NCBI GenBank assembly: GCA_910585795.1 | Contig: CAJUFV010000171.1 | Span: 1 to 64,000 of the forward strand | Direction: 5' to 3' | Length of the DNA stretch: 64,000 bases | Origin: an uncultured Clostridia bacterium | GTDB taxonomy: Bacteria; Bacillota; Clostridia; UBA1381 | Part shown: piece after piece, positions 46,308 to 54,288 of the stretch | How the letters are laid out: every line of letters starts with the position of its first letter | How positions within the stretch are numbered: the first letter of the stretch is position 1 | The notes under the pieces: model-generated | Told to the model about the DNA's origin: nothing | The model's input: only the letters and a program-made list of their open reading frames with translations | The model's database searches: none | Translations under genes and position numbers: made by a program

Positions 46308-46452
46308 GATACTTTCGCTTTAAAAATTTTTATCATAAGTGCCGGCTATTCCTTAAGATATTGTGATTATATCATAAAAAGATACTTTAGTCAATACTTT
46401 GTATAATTTTAGGATACTTTGTACAATATTCTGTTGTATTTTCAGATACTTT
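46308..46452. promoter_or_regulatory. Operator array of the S24 repressor (GATACTTT repeats)
   Basis: GATACTTT occurs at 46308, 46381, 46413 and 46445, and a near copy AATACTTT at 46393. The copies at 46381, 46413 and 46445 are exactly 32 bp apart. The best two extend to ATACTTTGTAT and ATACTTTGTAC, dyads of ATAC and GTAT around three bases, as expected for a dimeric repressor. One copy lies wholly inside the spacer of the operon promoter and another just upstream of the repressor promoter. Confidence 0.7.
46366..46394 (-). promoter_or_regulatory. Promoter of the phage-derived structural operon
   Basis: On the minus strand, TTGACT (46394-46389) and a perfect TATAAT (46371-46366) are 17 bp apart. 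The operator copy at 46381-46388 fills part of the spacer, so bound repressor would block RNA polymerase. Confidence 0.85.
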
Positions 46453-46464
46453 TTTGTTTATCTA

Positions 46465-46493
46465 TTGCAAAAAGTTTCAAATTATGATACTAT
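46465..46493 (+). promoter_or_regulatory. Promoter of the repressor gene
   Basis: TTGCAA (46465-46470) and TACTAT (46488-46493) are spaced 17 bp apart. The nearest operator copy lies 12 bp upstream of the -35 box, where a bound repressor could either activate or limit its own synthesis. Confidence 0.7.
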
Positions 46494-46577
46494 ATATATG
46501 AAAACTAATAAAATCTCATAAATTATCAATATACATATACAAAACACCTGACTGAAAAAAACAAAGGAGAATATTAT

Positions 46578-47204
46578 ATGACTACAGGAGAAAGAATTAA
46601 AAGACTTCGCAAGGAACATAATTTAACTCAGGAAGAGCTTGGAGCACATCTGGGCATACAGAAAGCCGCGATACAAAAATATGAAAAGGGTACTGTAACA
46701 AACATTAAACGTGACTCTCTTATAAAGCTTGCGCAAATTCTGGACACAACACCGGAATATCTCTTAGGCTGGGAAGACACACCATCTAATATTGAAGCCT
46801 TTGACACGTCGGATTTTATAAATATACCTATAATAGGCAGAGTTGCCGCCGGTACTACCTGTTTTGCAGATAATAATATCGTAGATTATGAACCGGTACA
46901 TAGAAGCAATATAACAAACGGTGAACAATACGCTTTTTTGAGAGTTGTGGGCGACAGTATGTATCCTGTATTTATGGAGGGTGACCTTGTGCTTGTGCGC
47001 TGTCAATCCTCCGTAGACAACGGCAGCTACGCAGTAGTTACGATTGACGGCGAGGACGGCGTTGTAAAAAAAATCATATATGGAAATGATTTTATTGAGC
47101 TTCATTCCATAAATCCGATGTACCCGCCGCGGCGTTTTGAAGGTGAGGAGGTTCTGCGAATACGTGTATTCGGCCTTGTCAAGGAAATTAAAAGAAAATT
47201 TTAG
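46578..47204 (+). CDS. LexA/CI-like self-cleaving repressor (XRE HTH plus S24 peptidase)
   Basis: This 208-residue repressor has an N-terminal XRE helix-turn-helix (residues 4-63) with NLTQEELGAHLGIQKAAIQ. The C-terminal S24 domain has the Ala91-Gly92 cleavage site (GRVAAGTTC), Ser127 in VVGDSMYP, and the lysine of the dyad at 164 or 165 (GVVKKI), so RecA-triggered self-cleavage looks possible. It is transcribed divergently from the structural operon across the operator array. The gene is followed 75 bp later by the M16 peptidase on the same strand without a clear terminator. Confidence 0.92.
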   Translation: MTTGERIKRLRKEHNLTQEELGAHLGIQKAAIQKYEKGTVTNIKRDSLIKLAQILDTTPEYLLGWEDTPSNIEAFDTSDFINIPIIGRVAAGTTCFADNNIVDYEPVHRSNITNGEQYAFLRVVGDSMYPVFMEGDLVLVRCQSSVDNGSYAVVTIDGEDGVVKKIIYGNDFIELHSINPMYPPRRFEGEEVLRIRVFGLVKEIKRKF

Positions 47205-47279
47205 AAAAAAACGTTAAAAACGGAACAAACACAGATAAATTTACGTCTAATTAATATATAGATAAAAAGGAGCATAATA

Positions 47280-48530
47280 TTGTATCAGTACAAAACTCTC
47301 AGCAACGGGATACGAGTAGTTGCGGAAAAAATCACATATTTAAAATCCATTTCTATAGGCATATGGGTTGGAAACGGTTCAAGATACGAAAGTAAAAGAG
47401 AAAACGGTATTTCTCATTTTATTGAGCACATGCTATTTAAAGGAACACAGAACCGAAGCGCCGCTCAGATTGCGGGTGAAATAGACGCGGTCGGAGGGCA
47501 GCTTGACGCTTTTACCACACGTGAATACACTTGCTTTTATACAAAAACTCTTGACGAGCATATTCCGATAGCATTGGACATACTTTCCGATATGCTCCAT
47601 AATCCCAGACTTGACGCGGGAGATATGACTCTGGAAAGACAGGTTATAAAGGAAGAAATACGGATGTATGAGGACAGTCCTGAAGACCTTGTATATGATT
47701 TGTCGTCATATGCCGTTTGGGGCGATACTCCGATGGGCAGGACAATCCTTGGCACATATGAAAGCCTTGACGGAATAAATCCCGATATTATGCGCTCATA
47801 TATGCATAATCATTACACAAGCGCCAATACTATAATATCAGTATCAGGAAATTTTAATGATAATTTCTTTGACCTGCTTGAAAAATATTTCGGTCAATCC
47901 GATATTACAGATACAGTTCCGTCACTTCCAGAAGCGCCGTATCTCAGCAGACGCAATATTGTGCGTACAAAGGATATTGAACAGGTACAGCTTGTATCAA
48001 CCTTCCGTGGTATTGACGTAATGGATGAAAGTGTATACAGCCTTCTTGTATTCAATAATATATTCGGCAGCGGAATGTCGTCAAGACTGTTTCAGAATAT
48101 ACGCGAACAGCGCGGTCTTGTATACTCAATCAGTGCGGGTCACAGCGCGTATATCAATACAGGTGTATTTGATATATGCGCGGGAATGAGTCCGGAAAGT
48201 CTTGAAGAGGTAGCCTCGCTGATTTCAAAGGAAATAAATACAATAAAACGCTTTAAGCTTACAAAGGACGAGGTTGAACGCTCAAAGGAACAGCTCAAGG
48301 GAAATTATATACTCGCGGGTGAAAGCACAGGCGCAAGAATGCAGGGCGCCGGACGCTCACTGCTGCTCGGAAAACCCATATATACACAGGATGAGGTTAT
48401 ACGCAAAATTGAAGCGGTAAATACCGCCTCCGTCGCGGACATTATCGACTGCGTGCTTGACAGCAGTACACTATGCGTATCTGCCGTCGGACCGGTTGAT
48501 AATGTCGAAAACCTGTTTACACTCGATTAA
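47280..48530 (+). CDS. M16 family zinc peptidase
   Basis: This 416-residue cytosolic or exported M16 peptidase has the inverted zinc motif in ISHFIEHMLFKGT (HxxEH, about residues 46-50), the distal glutamate in the ALDILSDMLHNPRL region, and the C-terminal RGLVYSISAGHSAY loop of the family. The start is TTG (47280), preceded by AAAAGGAG. It resembles the processing-type peptidases of Firmicutes. The gene lies 75 bp after the repressor gene and might share its transcript. Confidence 0.88.
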   Translation: MYQYKTLSNGIRVVAEKITYLKSISIGIWVGNGSRYESKRENGISHFIEHMLFKGTQNRSAAQIAGEIDAVGGQLDAFTTREYTCFYTKTLDEHIPIALDILSDMLHNPRLDAGDMTLERQVIKEEIRMYEDSPEDLVYDLSSYAVWGDTPMGRTILGTYESLDGINPDIMRSYMHNHYTSANTIISVSGNFNDNFFDLLEKYFGQSDITDTVPSLPEAPYLSRRNIVRTKDIEQVQLVSTFRGIDVMDESVYSLLVFNNIFGSGMSSRLFQNIREQRGLVYSISAGHSAYINTGVFDICAGMSPESLEEVASLISKEINTIKRFKLTKDEVERSKEQLKGNYILAGESTGARMQGAGRSLLLGKPIYTQDEVIRKIEAVNTASVADIIDCVLDSSTLCVSAVGPVDNVENLFTLD

Positions 48531-48652
48531 AAATTACAAAAAAGATAAATTTTATATAAATTTTTTAATTAAACACTTGCAATTTGCTTGTTTTTGTAAT
48601 ATCCTATATCTAGTGGATTGCTATGTATAATACAATGAAAGGGTGAATAATC

Positions 48653-48904
48653 ATGGAATTTAACGAGACAATGAAAATCAACCTTGAGTTCGACAAGGAA
48701 CAAGAGGTAAAAGAAATAGTTTCTAAAGTATATGAAGCTCTGAAAATTAAAGGCTATGACCCTATCAGTCAGATAGTCGGATATATTCTTTCCGGTGACC
48801 CGACCTACATAACCAGCTACAACGGTGCGAGAGGTCTTATCGTCAAGATTGAACGTGATGAACTGCTTGAAGAGTTCGCAAAGACCTATATCAGAACACT
48901 TTAA
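48653..48904 (+). CDS. IreB family regulatory phosphoprotein
   Basis: An 83-residue protein of the IreB/UPF0297 family, characterised in Enterococcus as a target of the Ser/Thr kinase IreK that tunes cephalosporin resistance. Seen are the N-terminal [17 protein letters not shown] and [20 protein letters not shown] blocks. The start follows AAAGGGTGAATAATC, and the gene is followed by a terminator. Confidence 0.92.
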   Translation: MEFNETMKINLEFDKEQEVKEIVSKVYEALKIKGYDPISQIVGYILSGDPTYITSYNGARGLIVKIERDELLEEFAKTYIRTL

Positions 48905-48936
48905 TATACTGCAAAACAATACTATGAAAAATATCT

Positions 48937-48977
48937 AAAAGACAAGGGTGTCAAAGTATCCTTGTCTTTTTATTTTT
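48937..48977 (+). terminator. Terminator after the ireB-like gene
   Basis: AAAAGACAAGG (48937-48947) pairs with CCTTGTCTTTT (48960-48970) and is followed by a U-rich tail. Confidence 0.88.
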
Positions 48978-48998
48978 TATGAAAGATAATAAAAAGTG

Positions 48999-49027
48999 TT
49001 GAATTTTGAATAAAAACAGTATATAAT
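48999..49027 (+). promoter_or_regulatory. Promoter of the purF operon
   Basis: TTGAAT (48999-49004), a 17-bp spacer and perfect TATAAT (49022-49027). The leader is about 55 nt, too short for a purine riboswitch. Confidence 0.65.
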
Positions 49028-49091
49028 TAAATAGCATTAGAATTTTTATACAAAGCAAAGGCGTTTTGTTATTTGAGGGAGTGTAAAAATT

Positions 49092-50477
49092 ATGCAAAAA
49101 GACAGAAGAATTGGTGAGGAATGCGGAGTATTCGCTATATATGACCCTGACGGTGAATGCGCGAAAAACACATATTACGGACTTTACGCGCTTCAGCACA
49201 GAGGACAGGAAAGCTGTGGCATAGCGGTTAACAATAATCGTAATATTACACATTACAAGGATATGGGGCTTGTAAATGACGTGTTTAATGATAAAATACT
49301 CACCAAGCTCAGCGGCACAATGGCAGTGGGGCATGTCCGCTATTCCACGACGGGAGAAAGTATGCGTGAAAACGCGCAGCCGCTTGTTTTGCGGTACAGC
49401 AAGGGCAATATTGCCATTGCACATAACGGAAATCTCGTTAACAAAGATACTCTTGCTCGTGAGCTGAGTATTACAGGCGCTATTTTTCAAACAACAACCG
49501 ATACAGAAATGATTGCGTATACCATAGCCAAGGAACGGCTCAAATCAGGAAGTATAGAAGCGGCTGTAGAAAAATCAATAAATCGGCTTATCGGCTCATT
49601 TTCACTTATTGTTATGAGTCCGCAAAAGCTGATAGCGGCACGCGACCCATGGGGGTTCAGACCGTTATGCATGGGCAGAAAAGGAAACGCTGTTATCTTT
49701 GCTTCAGAAAGCTGCGCTCTAGACTCCATAGGCGCAGATTTTGAGCGTGATTTGCTGCCTGGTGAAATTATAATTGTAAAAAACGGCGAAATCAAAAGCA
49801 TAACAACACATACAAACAAAAAACCTCATTCAATGTGTATATTTGAATATCTTTATTTTGCCCGTCCCGACAGTATAATTGAGGGACAATCCGTGCATGA
49901 CTCGCGAATGCTTGCAGGTAAATATTTAGCGCAGGAATATCCGGCTGAAGCAGATGTAGTAATAGGAGTGCCGGATTCCGGACTAAGCGCGGCAATGGGC
50001 TTCGCCAAGGAATCAAAAATCCCGTACGGCATCGGCTTTGTAAAAAATAAATACATAGGCAGAACCTTCATTCAGCCGTCACAGTCAATGCGTGAAAATT
50101 CGGTAAGAATCAAGCTGAATGTTTTAAAAAGTACCGTGGAAAACAAACGTGTTGTTATGGTAGATGATTCTATTGTCCGCGGAACGACTTCAAAAAGGAT
50201 TGTAAAGCTTCTAAGAAGCTTCGGCGCGAATGAGGTACATGTACGCTCGTCAGCTCCGCCGTTTATGTGGCCGTGCTATTTCGGAACTGACATTCCGTCC
50301 CGTGACCAGCTTGTGGCGTGTAAATACAACATGGAAGAAATACGGAAGCTTATCGGCGCGGACAGTATAGGATTTTTAAGCACAGACGCGCTGAAAAAAA
50401 TTATTCCCGACGCGCGCTGCGGTTATTGTGACGGATGCTTCAGCGGCAGGTATCCTGTTGATATACAGACAGAATAA
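49092..50477 (+). CDS. purF: Amidophosphoribosyltransferase
   Basis: This is the committed enzyme of purine synthesis, making phosphoribosylamine from PRPP and glutamine. The 461-residue protein begins with an 10-residue propeptide ending EE before Cys11 (EECGVFAIYD), the glutaminase nucleophile. The PRPP loop VVMVDDSIVRGTTSK is intact. Likely 4Fe-4S cysteines are in SMCIFEYLYFARPDS, FMWPCYFGTD and CGYCDGCFSGR, as in Bacillus PurF. GGGAG precedes the ATG. It is the first gene of an operon with the paralogue and a MATE exporter. Confidence 0.97.
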   Translation: MQKDRRIGEECGVFAIYDPDGECAKNTYYGLYALQHRGQESCGIAVNNNRNITHYKDMGLVNDVFNDKILTKLSGTMAVGHVRYSTTGESMRENAQPLVLRYSKGNIAIAHNGNLVNKDTLARELSITGAIFQTTTDTEMIAYTIAKERLKSGSIEAAVEKSINRLIGSFSLIVMSPQKLIAARDPWGFRPLCMGRKGNAVIFASESCALDSIGADFERDLLPGEIIIVKNGEIKSITTHTNKKPHSMCIFEYLYFARPDSIIEGQSVHDSRMLAGKYLAQEYPAEADVVIGVPDSGLSAAMGFAKESKIPYGIGFVKNKYIGRTFIQPSQSMRENSVRIKLNVLKSTVENKRVVMVDDSIVRGTTSKRIVKLLRSFGANEVHVRSSAPPFMWPCYFGTDIPSRDQLVACKYNMEEIRKLIGADSIGFLSTDALKKIIPDARCGYCDGCFSGRYPVDIQTE

Positions 50478-50525
50478 TAAAACAATTCAAAATAAATTTA
50501 TAACAAAATAAGAAAGGGGCTTTTT

Positions 50526-51944
50526 ATGGGAGGTATATTCGGCGTAATAAGCAAAAAAAACTGCGTATTGGATTTGTTCTTTGGTATTGACTATCATTCA
50601 CATCTGGGAACAAAACGCGGCGGCATGGTAGTGTATGGTAAGGACGGCTTCAACCGTTCGATACATAATATTGAAAATTCACCGTTCCGCACAAAATTTG
50701 AACGTGACGTGAATGAAATGGAAGGTAATTCAGGCATAGGCTGTATTTCAGACAACGAACCCCAGCCGCTTATTGTGCGTTCGCATCTGGGTAATTTTGC
50801 GATTACTACCGTAGGACTTATAAGCAATACGGACGAGCTTCTGGAAATGGCTTATAAAAAGGGCAATCCGCATTTTCTTGAGCAAAGCGGCGGCAATATT
50901 AACCAGACGGAGCTTGTCGCGTCTATAATCAATCAGGAGGATGACATTGTCAAGGGTATTCAGCTTGCGCAGAGCGTGATAAAAGGCTCAATGAGCATGC
51001 TTGTACTCACTCCTAAAGGCATGTACGCCGCGCGTGATAAAATGGGTCGTACGCCTATTATTATCGGTCATAAGGAGGACAGCTTCTGCGCGTCCTTTGA
51101 AAGCTTCGCGTATCTGAATCTTGGTTATACGGATTATAAAAACCTCGGCCCCGCTGAGATTGTTTTTATAACACCGGACGGCGTGGAAACTGTTTCACCG
51201 CCTGCCGATGAAATGAAAATATGTACCTTCCTCTGGATTTACTACGGATACCCGACATCATGCTATGAAGGAATAAACGTGGAAAATATGCGTTACCGCT
51301 GCGGCGAAAAATTAGCGGCACGCGACAGAGAGGACGGCAATGTAAAGCCTGATATAGTAGCAGGTGTGCCTGATTCAGGTATTGCTCATGCCATCGGCTA
51401 CGCGAACAAATCAGGTATCCCGTTCGCAAGACCATTTATTAAGTATACACCCACATGGCCCCGTTCATTTATGCCTCCAAGTCAGATGCAGAGAAATCTT
51501 ATAGCAAAAATGAAGCTTATTCCGGTGGAAGAGCTTATTCATGATAAAAGCCTTCTGCTCATAGATGATTCCATTGTACGAGGCACACAGCTCCGTGAAA
51601 CAACAGAATTTCTGTATGACAGCGGAGCAAAGGAAGTGCACATACGTCCAGCGTGTCCTCCCATTATGTTTGGCTGCAAATATCTGAATTTTTCACGCTC
51701 AACATCTGAGCTTGACCTTATTGCGAGACGGATTATAAAGAAACGCGAGGGTGACGATGTTCCGAAAGAAGTGCTTGAGGATTACGCGAACCCAGAAAGT
51801 CAGAATTACAAAGAAATGCTGAACGAAATTTGTCAGGAACTTAATTTCACTTCGCTTCGTTTTCACAGACTCGATGACATGATTGAATCCGTCGGCCTGC
51901 CTGAATGTAAGCTCTGCACATACTGCTGGAACGGAAAAGAATAA
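50526..51944 (+). CDS. PurF-like paralogue lacking the glutaminase cysteine
   Basis: The 472-residue protein aligns with PurF over the whole length but begins MGGIFGVISKK, so the nucleophilic cysteine at position 2 is glycine and no propeptide is present. The PRPP loop LLLIDDSIVRGTQLRE and the Fe-S-type cysteines (KICTFLWIYYG, FGCKYLNF, CKLCTYCWNG) are kept. It cannot hydrolyse glutamine by the usual route. It may use free ammonia, regulate PurF or have another phosphoribosyl acceptor. It is 48 bp after purF and 21 bp before the MATE gene. Confidence 0.9.
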   Translation: MGGIFGVISKKNCVLDLFFGIDYHSHLGTKRGGMVVYGKDGFNRSIHNIENSPFRTKFERDVNEMEGNSGIGCISDNEPQPLIVRSHLGNFAITTVGLISNTDELLEMAYKKGNPHFLEQSGGNINQTELVASIINQEDDIVKGIQLAQSVIKGSMSMLVLTPKGMYAARDKMGRTPIIIGHKEDSFCASFESFAYLNLGYTDYKNLGPAEIVFITPDGVETVSPPADEMKICTFLWIYYGYPTSCYEGINVENMRYRCGEKLAARDREDGNVKPDIVAGVPDSGIAHAIGYANKSGIPFARPFIKYTPTWPRSFMPPSQMQRNLIAKMKLIPVEELIHDKSLLLIDDSIVRGTQLRETTEFLYDSGAKEVHIRPACPPIMFGCKYLNFSRSTSELDLIARRIIKKREGDDVPKEVLEDYANPESQNYKEMLNEICQELNFTSLRFHRLDDMIESVGLPECKLCTYCWNGKE

Positions 51945-51965
51945 TTAAAAAGAGAGATTAAGGAA

Positions 51966-53303
51966 ATGATTACTGATTTAACCGAGGGAAAGCCCTCAAA
52001 AGTATTATGGAGCTTTTCAATACCAATGCTGTTAAGTGTGGTATTTCAGCAGCTTTATAATATTGTTGACAGTGTCGTAGCCGGAAAATTTGTAGGCGCC
52101 CGCGCATTAGCCGCAGTGGGCGCTTCTTATCCGATTACGATGATTTTTATGGCAGTTGCTACAGGCGCGAATGTTGGAGCGGCGGTTATAATTTCGCAGT
52201 TTTTCGGCGCGAAAAAATTTGAAAAGCTGAAAACCTCAGTTTTTACCTCTGTCATTTCAATAGTTGTTCTTGCGGCGGCGTTAACAATATTCGGAATTAT
52301 ATTCTGCGGCAGTATGCTGAATATGCTGAATACACCAGAAGAAATTTTTGAAGATTCGTCACTGTATCTGAATATTTACATATACGGCCTTATATTTTTG
52401 TTTTTATATAACATATGCACCGGCATATTCACTGCTCTGGGCGACAGTAAAACTCCTCTGTATTTTCTTATAGCGTCCTCTGTGGGAAATATTATTCTTG
52501 ACCTTGTTTTTGTAATTACATTTAATATGGGCGTTGCCGGAGTTGCGTGGGCGACCTTTATGGCTCAGGGACTTTCATCACTGCTCGCGTTTTTTGTAAT
52601 GCTTAAAAGGATAAGAGCTATAAAATCCGGACAATATAAAAAATTCTCATTCTCTATGCTTGGACGTATTTCACGCGTCGCAGTTCCGAGTATTTTACAG
52701 CAAAGCTTTGTATCAGTAGGAAATCTATTTATACAAAGCCGTGTAAATAGCTTCGGCGCAGACGTAATCGCCGGATACAGCGCGGCAATAAAGCTGAACA
52801 CTTTTGCGATAACAAGCTTCTCGACACTTGGAAACGCAATGTCCAGCTATACAGCGCAGAACATAGGCGCTCAAAAACTGAAACGTATTCCTCAGGGGCT
52901 AAAAGCCGGAATAATTATGCTTATTGTAGTAGCAATACCATTTTTTATCGCTTATTTCTTCTGCTCAAACGCTATGATGAATGTATTTGTAAACAGAAGT
53001 GAAACAAATATCATAGACGCGGGAAAAATTTTCCTCAGAATAGTCGCTCCGTTTTATTTTATTATAGCGATAAAGCTAGTAGCGGACGGTATACTTCGCG
53101 GCGCCGGACTTATGAAAGCATTTATGACAGCAACATTTTCAGATTTACTTCTGCGCGTTGTGCTTGCGTATGTTCTGTCATACACAATGAATTCAGAAAT
53201 CGGAATATGGCTGTCATGGCCTGTAGGCTGGACTATAGCGATGATTCTTTCATGCGTATTTTACGGGCAGTATTATAAAAATATTATAATAAAAAACAGA
53301 TAA
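51966..53303 (+). CDS. MATE family efflux transporter
   Basis: This 445-residue integral membrane protein has twelve hydrophobic segments and the family's start EGKPSKVLWSFSIPMLLSVVFQQLYNIVDS, including the conserved VDSVVAGKFVGARALAAVG. It should export a cationic or drug-like compound in exchange for Na+ or H+. It is the last gene of the purF operon and ends at a terminator. The substrate is unknown. Confidence 0.92.
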   Translation: MITDLTEGKPSKVLWSFSIPMLLSVVFQQLYNIVDSVVAGKFVGARALAAVGASYPITMIFMAVATGANVGAAVIISQFFGAKKFEKLKTSVFTSVISIVVLAAALTIFGIIFCGSMLNMLNTPEEIFEDSSLYLNIYIYGLIFLFLYNICTGIFTALGDSKTPLYFLIASSVGNIILDLVFVITFNMGVAGVAWATFMAQGLSSLLAFFVMLKRIRAIKSGQYKKFSFSMLGRISRVAVPSILQQSFVSVGNLFIQSRVNSFGADVIAGYSAAIKLNTFAITSFSTLGNAMSSYTAQNIGAQKLKRIPQGLKAGIIMLIVVAIPFFIAYFFCSNAMMNVFVNRSETNIIDAGKIFLRIVAPFYFIIAIKLVADGILRGAGLMKAFMTATFSDLLLRVVLAYVLSYTMNSEIGIWLSWPVGWTIAMILSCVFYGQYYKNIIIKNR

Positions 53304-53323
53304 CAGATGTTATCTGTTTTTTT
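53294..53323 (+). terminator. Terminator of the purF operon
   Basis: AAACAGATAACA (53294-53305) is perfectly complementary to TGTTATCTGTTT (53308-53319), with a run of seven U at the end. The inner pairs open to form the loop. Confidence 0.85.
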
Positions 53324-53799
53324 ATCACTCATCTTCAAAATATTCTTTAACAGCGTATAAATACTCTGAAACTGTTTTTAAAATTCTTCTCGCCGTAATA
53401 TGATAATACACAGCTAAATATATTTGACATGTCATCGCCTTTTTCTTTGTTTTCTTCCTTTTATTTGGTTATTACAGTAAAGCTTAAACTTACGAAGAAG
53501 CTGAGTATTCCACAAAAAATTAAGTTCTCCATTGACTGTTTTAAGAAGTTTCCAAAAAGGTGAATCAAAATCTCTCCTTGGGATTTTTGCTTCTTTTTAC
53601 CGCAAAAAGAAGCAAGCTACATACAAAAAATACAATAATACCGTAAAAAAAATAATATGCTTTGTTCATAGAAAAGCACAATAATACAGGAAAAAATTTC
53701 TTTCATAAAAATTTGTATTTTTTTGCAATAATTGACTACTCCGGATTGTATAATATATGTATTTGCAAATACGGTAAGTAACAGAAAGGAGCGAACAAA
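53324..53799. other. Long gene-poor gap with one perfect hairpin
   Basis: No gene is visible. TTGCTTCTTTTT (53587-53598) and AAAAAGAAGCAA (53604-53615) form a perfect 12-bp stem with a 5-nt loop; it has no clear role and no adjacent gene to terminate. The last 60 bp hold AT-rich promoter-like sequence for the sigma factor gene. Confidence 0.5.
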
Positions 53800-54288
53800 A
53801 TGACCGACAGCGAAAAGCAGTACTTTTCGAATATGTATGAAGCATACGCAAAAGCTGTTTACGGCGTATGTCTATTGTATCTCAAAAACAAAGACGACGC
53901 TGAAGAAGCAGCTGGCGAAGCGTTTATACGGCTTATGGAAAGTAAGCCCGAATTCAAAAATGACAGTCACGCGAAAGCGTATCTTATAAAGACTTCTGTT
54001 AATATATGCAAGAATTTATTAAAATCTGGCTGGAGGAAAAATGTAGTCCATGACGAGGATGTACTAATGTACATGACCACCTCTGAGGAAAGAGGTATCA
54101 TGGAGGAAATTTTATCACTGCCCCCAAAATACAGGGTTACATTATACATGCATTATTATCAGGGCTACACGGCACAGGAAATTGCCGATATTATGAATAT
54201 ATCTCTTTCGGCGGTACTGTCCCGTCTGTCACGCGGGCGCAAACGGCTGAAGGACATTTTAACAGAGGGAGGTTTTTACTATGCATAA
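53800..54288 (+). CDS. ECF-type RNA polymerase sigma factor
   Basis: The 162-residue protein has sigma region 2 (AYAKAVYGVCLLYLKNKDDAEEAAGEAFIRLM) and region 4 (LPPKYRVTLYMHYYQGYTAQEIADIMNISLSAVLSR), joined by a short linker, without region 3. It should direct RNA polymerase to a small stress regulon. The gene overlaps the downstream DUF4179 gene by 8 bp, and that product is probably its anti-sigma factor. Confidence 0.93.
   Translation: MTDSEKQYFSNMYEAYAKAVYGVCLLYLKNKDDAEEAAGEAFIRLMESKPEFKNDSHAKAYLIKTSVNICKNLLKSGWRKNVVHDEDVLMYMTTSEERGIMEEILSLPPKYRVTLYMHYYQGYTAQEIADIMNISLSAVLSRLSRGRKRLKDILTEGGFYYA

Noticed and set aside
46381..46452. Regularly spaced repeats resembling a tiny CRISPR array
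   Set aside because: Only 8-9 bp repeat and lie in a divergent promoter region beside a repressor; no cas genes are near. Operators explain them better.
33588..47279. Integrase or attachment sites for the phage element
   Set aside because: I scanned both ends by eye and found no integrase-like protein, no tRNA gene and no matching direct repeat; a computed repeat search could still find a short one.
49028..49091. Possible purine riboswitch before purF
   Set aside because: The leader is too short, and no conserved core is visible; the same core is not seen before purE.
48951..49490. Minus-strand open frame of 179 codons opposite purF
   Set aside because: It overlaps the purF promoter and coding region, has no ribosome site and no recognisable domain.
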